In this document: positions 58,720 to 64,000 of the stretch, one piece after another
Layout: each line of letters starts with the position of its first letter
Numbering within the stretch: the first letter of the stretch is position 1
Origin: Athripsodes cinereus
Taxonomy: Eukaryota; Arthropoda; Insecta; Trichoptera; Leptoceridae
DNA length: 64,000 nucleotides
Reading direction: 5' to 3'
Assembly: GCA_947579605.1 (NCBI GenBank)
Contig: OX388307.1
Location: 16,717,237-16,781,236 of the forward strand
Position numbers and translations under genes: made by a program
The notes under the pieces: model-generated
The model's input: the letters and a program-made list of their open reading frames with translations, nothing else
The model's database searches: none
Told to the model about the DNA's origin: nothing

Positions 58720-58780
58720 ATTCATCCAAGCTATTTCTTTATATTTAGATAATGATTTAGTGTTTTCAGCACTTTCCAGG
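58720..58780 (+). promoter_or_regulatory. Rbcn-3B: WDR7 5' UTR segment with acceptor
   Basis: A pyrimidine-rich tract ending TTTCTCAG at 58719 is a good splice acceptor, so this stretch is probably 5' UTR of the second exon, preceded by an unlocated non-coding exon. Two further AG sites (58769, 58779) are alternatives. The UTR contains a minimal upstream ATG-ATT-TAG. The start codon at 58781 was chosen because it gives the family N-terminus MPGTNLVVPVVLWG. Confidence 0.4.
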
Positions 58781-59014
58781 ATGCCTGGAACAAATCTAGT
58801 AGTACCAGTGGTCCTGTGGGGGCACAATGCTCCTACACACTGTGTGTCTTCAGTATTTTTATCCCGGGATCAGAAGACCCTTGTAACAGGATGCTACGAT
58901 GGTCAGATCTGCGTATGGCAGATGGAACCTGAGACCTTGAAAATGACACCCAGATGTCTGCTGGTCGGTCACTCTGCTCCAGTACTTTGTATTTCTAGGG
59001 CATCTATTATTCAG
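58781..59014 (+). CDS. Rbcn-3B: WDR7 coding exon 1
   Basis: 78 residues from MPGTNLVV to RASIIQ, covering the first WD40 repeat (GHNAPTHCVSSVF...GCYDGQICVWQM) and the start of the second (GHSAPVLCISRA). Donor GTACAT, phase 0. An in-frame run into the intron ends four codons after the GTACAT region. Confidence 0.93.
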
Positions 59015-62000
59015 GTACATAAATATTTACTTTTATAAACCATATTACCTCCCGTACCATACTTATTTTTGTTGTTGTTTCAATTAAAACAGTTGGTATC
59101 TTTTAAAGCACACCAGCAGGGCTACTCTTGACAAAACTAAACACAATTTTAATCTAGTCTTGATCTTGATCATATGACGCACGAAGTGACTATTGGCCAA
59201 AAATACACCCAAACTGATCGCGCGTTAGCGGTAGCGCGGTGTTTTTGACCCTTCGTGCGTCGTAAGCAGGGATGTTGCGAATATTCGCATCCGCAAATGC
59301 GGAGCTTCCGCATGTATTTGGACATCTGCATCCGCATCCGCAATAATCGATGCGGATGTTCATGCGGATGCGGATGTAAGACAATTTGCGACAAGAAAGA
59401 AATGGGGGGGGCCGAAGAATGGCGCGTGCCGTTCGCACTTGACATTAACCAATAGGAACGAAAAAGTTGGTGACAAGATCCGACGCGTTTTTATTTTTGC
59501 CGGTTTTATTTTATTTTTGCAAATAACCAAAAAAAATATATATATCCAAAAAATCCATAATATTATTGTAGCAATAATTTCGTCACATATTTGACTATAT
59601 TATAGTTCCTACTTTTTTTCTAAAACATCTTAAACATCCGCATTCGCATCCTACTTTTTTTCTATAACATCTTAAACATCCGCATCCGCGGATGTGAGCC
59701 TTCAAAAATCCGCATCCGCATTCACATCCGCGGATGTGTAAAAATTGACATCCGCAACATCCCTGGTCGTAAGATCAAGATCAAGCCTAGATTAAGATCG
59801 TGTTTAGTTTTGTCAAGAGTAACCCTGCAGTTTTTGGATCTGAAAATCATGTTTTTTTTAAAACAAATACAGTGAAACCTCTATCGTTTTTGAAGGGACC
59901 TATTGAAATAAACTATGGATGCGGGAAAACAATGAATGCGGGAGTATAGAAAAAATCACATTAATATGTATTTTAATGTTTAATATGTAGGTAGGTACAT
60001 ACGAGTATAGGTTTTATAAAAATGATACATGTTTCAAAAGTTATAGATCAATTTGTTGAAAGAGTTCGTCGTTAGCCTGGCGGTAGAGTCTCGGCCTTCA
60101 GGACAAGGGGTCCGTGGTTCGATCTCAGGTGCCGGCAAACTCCCCTTTCGCGGCACAAGCTTTTAGCTTAGTGTGAAAGGTGTATAAGGTTGTATTTGGG
60201 TTTATAACAAACCCAGATATATCTTTTAAAAAAAAAAAAAATATAGTAACAAAATAAAAAAGAAAGCTGCATGGAGAGCAAAATCATACTTTATACTGTA
60301 TGTAATCTTTCATCGTCATTTGCTTTTTTGCTTTTTTATTGTACCTACTGATGTTTCATAAAAGACAGCCGACAGAATCAACAAACTGTTCTTTCTTTCT
60401 CGCTCGCTCTCCAATGTTTTTATACATATATACGATTTTTTTGTGTAATTTAAACGGTCAATGCGATAAAATCATATAGAGAAACGATGGATGCGATATA
60501 TTTTTACGTGTTTTGTATGAAACTAATTCGGAACTGTAAAAAATAACGACAAATACGGGAAAACAATTATTCGAGGAACGATAGATAGAGGTTTCACTGT
60601 ACTAGGTTTAAAAGCGAAATGAGTGTTTTGTAACGATAAAACATATTCACACTGTATATGTGCGTACGTAAATATTTGCAGCTTGTTATTTTAGGGCATA
60701 TTTAAACCATCCCATCATTTGTTTCTATTTATGATTTTGGGTTAGTTGAAAAAAATCACTTTTAGGTACAATAACTTTTCCCTCTGTATAATGATTTTGT
60801 TAAATGTGAATGTTTTTTTTAAATTTAAAATTGCTTGTTGTCAATGTATAGAAATGAATAAATAAATTATTAACCTTAAATATGAAGAATAGAAATGGGG
60901 GAAGTGTTAAGAATATTTTTATGCCCTGACATTTCAATAATGTGAAGGAAGATGTTGGTAAGAAGAAGAATACTTGGAAAGATTTATTGAATATGAAACA
61001 GTGTGATAGTAATAATAAAAATCTTTATTGCACAAAAATAGTATATAATATATAAAAAAAAACATGACATAATTTCTACTGAACACATACTTCTGTGCAA
61101 TAGGTGAGTTTATCACAGAAGCGCGATATCTTCCAACTAACTGTGATATATGTATTTGTTCTTCTGTGTTTTTGGGATCAAATTCTCAAGGAAGTGTGTT
61201 GAGTAAGAGAAATTGGCATGCGTGTATGAGGAATTATAATAAGTATAAATGTTGAAGCAACGAAAGAAGTATGTAAGGATAGATCTATATTACGTTTCAT
61301 TCTCTCTGCCTACTCCACTTGGGATACAGTGTGATGGTGTGGTATAGCACATATCAACCAATAGATTATCAGTATATAGAATAACTGGTAATTATTTTTA
61401 GGACAATAATTTCATTGTGACATCATCTGAAGCAGGAGAAATGTGTACATGGGATTTGATTGATGGTAAATGCAGGGAACATGTTAAACTTCCACAAGTG
61501 CACACTAGTATTCAGGTAAATACTTAATATATTGATTCATTGAAATAATAATTATAAATCTCTTAGTTACAATTCTTATCAATTTTAAAACATTGTTTGA
61601 TTTTAGGCGTACCACATGTGCAACTCAGATGATCTTCGCCTTTTCTGCAATGGATACTATGCTGAGATTCTTATAATGGATCCATTTTCTTTAGAAATAT
61701 TATTCTCACTGAGCTCTAAAGTAAATCCAGACTGGATATCAGCATTACACGTGAGAAATCTTAAATTATTCATACAACTGATAACATGTTATAATTTTAC
61801 TTATGATTAATGAAGCATCATTTCTAATACAATAAATGTATTTATTTTTTGTAGGTTTTGCGGCCATCATCTCGAAAAGATGATGTAGTGTTGGCCATAT
61901 CCATCACAGGTACTGTCAAGGTGTGGTCACTACTGGGACATGAAAATAAACACTCAGAACCTATCTACGAGAATGAATCTAAACAGATTCGTTGTTTGAA

Positions 62001-63345
62001 TGCCTTGTCATTGGTGTGCTGTGCTCACAACCAAAGGACAGTGTTGGTTGTATGTGCCAAATACTGTCAAATATACGATGCAGGTATTTTATTTTCCAAA
62101 TATTAAAATACTTCACCTAAAAACTATTTTAATTAATGGAGTATTAGGTTGCAATTTTACTGTTCTAGGTGATTTCTCTGTGTTGTGCTCCATAAATGCT
62201 CCCGTTGGGGAGCGCTGGATGTCTGGAGATTTCTTATCTCCAGACCGTGTTTTGGTTTGGTCTGATGAAGGAAAGGGTTACATGTACAAACTGCCTGCCA
62301 AGTAAGTTTACTGCCCCCTATTCATAATATCGTACAATGTTTCCCGGACGTGACTAATTGCAGTAATCTATTATTAATCTAACTCAACATCAACTAACAT
62401 AGGAATCTGCCATCAGATTCTTTTCTCTCACTGTTGTGGATGAAAATGGTTTGGACACCCAAAACAAAATTAATTAAATGTATAGATTTTGATGTACATT
62501 GTTGATAACTGATTAATATTGGTAATACCTGGGCTACTATTGATAACCATGTAAATGGCTAACACACTTCTCATAACATTTTACTGCTAATGTTGTTTTC
62601 TTTTAATGTGAATGTTTTTATAGAAGTTTGAGCACTCTCATCGCTCATGTAGCTCACCAGTTTATATTTGAAGTTGTAGATTATGATCTCTTGAATGTTT
62701 TGTCACACATATTGAGTTGAACACTTAAACATAATTTCATAAGTACCTATAATCAATGTGGTTCATAACATATTTTCCGTATTATTTATTGTCAACATAA
62801 TAAAATATTCAGGAGATTATTGGGAATTTTTGTAAGGTTTGTTTGTTTTTTGAATTAAATTGTATCATGTAGGGAATAAATTAGTTCCCAGTAGTAAATA
62901 ATAAAGCTAGAAATTTCATGTAAACATCCCTATGAAACCATACAGAAATTCAGTTAATATTAATTATGCATTGATATACATTTTAAAAAATTTAACTTTT
63001 TCTTATGTATTGGTGCATATTTTTTAGAGAATATTTGCATTTCATGGGGTGATTTTTTAACATTCAAAATATTGAGTTACATACCTTTGTAAAAACTTTG
63101 TAATAAAATTAATTTAAAATTATGCTATTTATTAAATTTACTGTAATATTTGCAAGAATAATAAATAAAATTAAATGATAAACTTCTTCTACAATTGTGC
63201 AATGTTTTTATTTTGTTATTATCAACTCAATATTTGATACTTAGTTAACACCAATTATTAAATTTACGATCAATGTTTGCTCACCTTTTGTTATTTTGAT
63301 TTTTATTTCTATTTTTAGCAAGCTGCGTGGCCGTGCATTAATTAG
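58781..63345 (+). CDS. Rbcn-3B: WDR7 / Rabconnectin-3 beta orthologue, N-terminal part (partial gene)
   Basis: WD40-repeat protein that, with Rabconnectin-3A (DMXL2), supports V-ATPase assembly and acidification of endosomes and synaptic vesicles; that function is family knowledge. Coding exons: 58781-59014, 61402-61515, 61607-61750, 61855-62083, 62169-62301, and a possible microexon 63319-63345. Phases agree and junctions are GT-AG. The five exons give about 284 residues, colinear with the start of vertebrate WDR7 (about 1,490 aa). Matching segments include VVLWGHNAPTHCVSSVF, TGCYDGQICVW, SKVNPDWIS, TGTVKVWSLLG, EPIYENESK, LLVVC-like TVLVVCAKY and GYMYKLPA. The gene continues past the right edge. 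The first intron is filled with nested transposons. Lasp is the divergent neighbour. Confidence 0.93.
59117..59827. mobile_element. CAGGGYTACTCTTG inverted-repeat element, interrupted by hAT MITE
   Basis: Left CAGGGCTACTCTTGACAAAA, right TTTTGTCAAGAGTAACCCTG, with about 55-bp inverted arms. The arms continue into GACGCACGAAG and CTTCGTGCGTC. The original element is about 200 bp; the hAT element 59267-59765 was inserted later. CAG on both outer sides may be a 3-bp duplication. Confidence 0.8.
59267..59765. mobile_element. hAT MITE (CAGGGATGTTGC), copy 2, nested in WDR7 intron 1
   Basis: 8-bp duplication GTCGTAAG at 59259-59266 and 59766-59773. Same ends and GCATCC arrays as copy 1, and the same captured interior (TTTTTATTTTTGCCGGTTTT), though here the captured right end is eroded. 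Sits inside the element 59117-59827. Confidence 0.93.
59870..60599. mobile_element. pogo/Tigger-like MITE with TA duplication, containing a SINE
   Basis: Ends CAGTGAAACCTCTATCG and GATAGAGGTTTCACTG, flanked by TA (59868-59869 and 60600-60601). CAGT-starting ends plus TA duplication fit the pogo branch of Tc1/mariner. A family C SINE (60066-60241) is inserted within. No transposase ORF. Confidence 0.85.
60066..60241 (+). mobile_element. tRNA-derived SINE (family C) inside a pogo-like MITE
   Basis: TTAGCCTGGCGGTAGAGTC (A box), GGTTCGATCTC (B box), ACTCCCCTTTCGCGGCACA, hairpin GGGTTTATAACAAACCC and a poly-A tail. It lies wholly within the element at 59870-60599. Confidence 0.8.
61006..61137 (-). 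mobile_element. Retroposon 3' end (family B) in WDR7 intron 1
   Basis: Antisense: AATAATAAAAATCTTTATTG, GTGCAATAGGTGAGTTTATC and ACAGAAGCGCGATATCTTCC. Confidence 0.65.
61185..61345 (+). mobile_element. RTE 3' end in WDR7 intron 1
   Basis: GCATGCGTGTATGAGGAATT, CAACGAAAGAAGTATGTAAG, CATTCTCTCTGCCTACTCC, ACTTGGGATACAGTGTGATG. Homologous to 38750-38860 and to 31040-31165. Confidence 0.6.
61402..61515 (+). CDS. Rbcn-3B: WDR7 coding exon 2
   Basis: 38 residues beginning DNNFIVTSSEAGEMCTWDLI and ending VHTSIQ. This is a WD-type blade, the equivalent of KQYIVSASESGEMCLWD in vertebrate WDR7. Acceptor TTTTTAG, donor GTAAAT, phase 0 on both sides. Confidence 0.93.
61607..61750 (+). CDS. Rbcn-3B: WDR7 coding exon 3
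   Basis: 48 residues, AYHMCNSDDLRLFCNGYYAE, then ILIMDPFSLEILFSLSSKVN and PDWISALH. The SKVNPDWIS block is characteristic of WDR7. Acceptor TTTTAG, donor GTGAGA, phase 0. Confidence 0.93.
61855..62083 (+). CDS. Rbcn-3B: WDR7 coding exon 4
   Basis: 76 residues plus one base, from VLRPSSRKDDVVLAISITGT through VKVWSLLG, EPIYENESKQIRCLNALSLV and VVCAKYCQIYDAG. Corresponds to the VVALSVTGILKVW and EPIFEEESK region of vertebrate WDR7. Acceptor TTTTGTAG, donor GTATTT, ends in phase 1. Confidence 0.93.
62169..62301 (+). CDS. Rbcn-3B: WDR7 coding exon 5
   Basis: Completes the split Gly codon and reads DFSVLCSINAPVGERWMSGD, FLSPDRVLVWSDEGKGYMYK, LPA and a split AA codon. Matches GGDFVSSDKVIIW...YIYKLPA in vertebrate WDR7. 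Acceptor TTCTAG, donor GTAAGT, ends in phase 2. Confidence 0.92.
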
Positions 63346-64000
63346 GTCAGAAGTCTATATTCAATTTCTCCTTTATATTAAATAAAGTGAAATTTTAATT
63401 TTTATAGTTATCTTCTGCTTCAGTTTATATATACATTACTTGCATTTGGTAATATATAACTATATCATAGACATTTTTGTATTTGTTGTGAATATTTTAT
63501 GTTGTATCTTGTCGAATACACATGCGTAATATTATTTGTGTCACACAAACAGTAATGTGGATTTTTGTTTGTTTAAGTCGTGTATATTATTTGGTGCTAG
63601 ACAAATAAAATGTTTAAAGAAATGATTGTGAATTATCTCACATATTGTAAAGGTTTTGGGTGTTCTTCTTTTTTTTTCTTTAAAATCTTCTTTTATTCTA
63701 TACTTCTCCTTCTCTACACCTCTAAAGAAGAAGAATTTGAAAAACAAGTTGTCGTTATTTTTATGAATGTCTATGCCAAGTGTTCCATGCTTTTTTAGAC
63801 GTCAATATATGTAAAGAAAAATCTAGTATTGATTCATTGCACCATGTATATTTATTTCACTTTTTTTTTTTCAAAACAGTTTTTCAAAACAATTTACTTA
63901 TTTTTACTTCTTTCTCCAATATCTCCAATATTTCATTGCACAATAGTTATCTAAAACCACTATTTATGTATTAAAAATATTTATGTGTTCTTTTATCAAA
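62302..64000. other. WDR7 intron 5 and beyond
   Basis: Apart from the candidate microexon at 63319-63345, no further WDR7 exon was identified before the window ends. ORFs around 63541-63974 are T-rich and lack WD40 features. Confidence 0.5.
63319..63345 (+). CDS. Rbcn-3B: Possible 27-nt WDR7 microexon
   Basis: After the acceptor CTATTTTTAG, 27 in-frame bases complete the split codon and add KLRGRALI plus a split Arg, before a weak GTCAGA donor. Its length is a multiple of three, so inclusion or skipping both keep frame. No counterpart is recognised in vertebrate WDR7, where the text continues directly from KLPA. It could be alternatively spliced, lineage-specific, or chance. Confidence 0.35.
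   Translation, partial: QAAWPCIN

Noticed and set aside
58760..58780. Upstream extension of the WDR7 N-terminus (GTG-led frame)
   Set aside because: No upstream ATG in frame within the exon; the family N-terminus begins at the ATG at 58781, and splice acceptors lie in the extension.
62720..63320. Further WDR7 exons in the long intron
   Set aside because: No open segment with acceptor and donor in the correct phase resembled WDR7 apart from the weak 27-nt candidate.

Overview
The window looks like nuclear DNA from an insect, most likely a moth or butterfly. It is AT-rich, is full of short TAGGTAGGTACCTAC-type runs, and carries dense tRNA-derived SINEs, RTE/Jockey-type retrotransposon debris and small inverted-repeat DNA transposons. 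Its genes are split into short exons with GT-AG introns. There is no sign of a bacterial or viral genome. The species assignment is an inference from style, not from a search.

Three protein-coding genes are supported. (1) Minus strand, 13420-14038: the first coding exon (206 aa) of an unidentified acidic protein with an FSIENLL segment resembling an engrailed-homology-1 (eh1) repressor motif. The rest of the gene lies to the left and no homeobox was found in the window. (2) Minus strand, 31403-55438: a complete eight-coding-exon Lasp gene (LIM domain, two nebulin repeats, long Q/N/P/H-rich linker, SH3 domain), reconstructed splice by splice and in frame throughout, giving about 547 aa. (3) Plus strand from 58781 to the right edge: the first five coding exons of the WDR7 / Rabconnectin-3 beta orthologue, plus a possible 27-nt microexon, ending beyond the window. 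Lasp and WDR7 are divergently arranged, with about 3.3 kb between their start codons.

Region by region: 1-13.4 kb is gene-poor and holds a Mutator-like element with a 9-bp target duplication, a hAT-like element, a foldback MITE, and a 65-bp minisatellite of 50 units (7.4-10.65 kb) that appears to have grown out of the 5' end of a SINE insertion. 14-31 kb is intergenic with a hAT MITE (8-bp TSD), a GTAGGG-ended element inserted into the 3' end of a non-LTR reverse transcriptase, a multi-palindrome element, and another hAT MITE. 31-55 kb is Lasp, whose introns carry SINEs, a 1.4-kb inverted-repeat element with an RTE fragment inside it, a reverse-transcriptase relic and further hAT-like MITEs. 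55.6-58.7 kb holds a perfect 35-bp hairpin and an identical 252-bp-period tandem duplication. WDR7 intron 1 is a nest of transposons inside transposons.

The cellular genes do not form a pathway with each other. The strongest structural story is the transposon archaeology: target-site duplications that can be read directly, insertions inside insertions, and one satellite array apparently seeded by a SINE.
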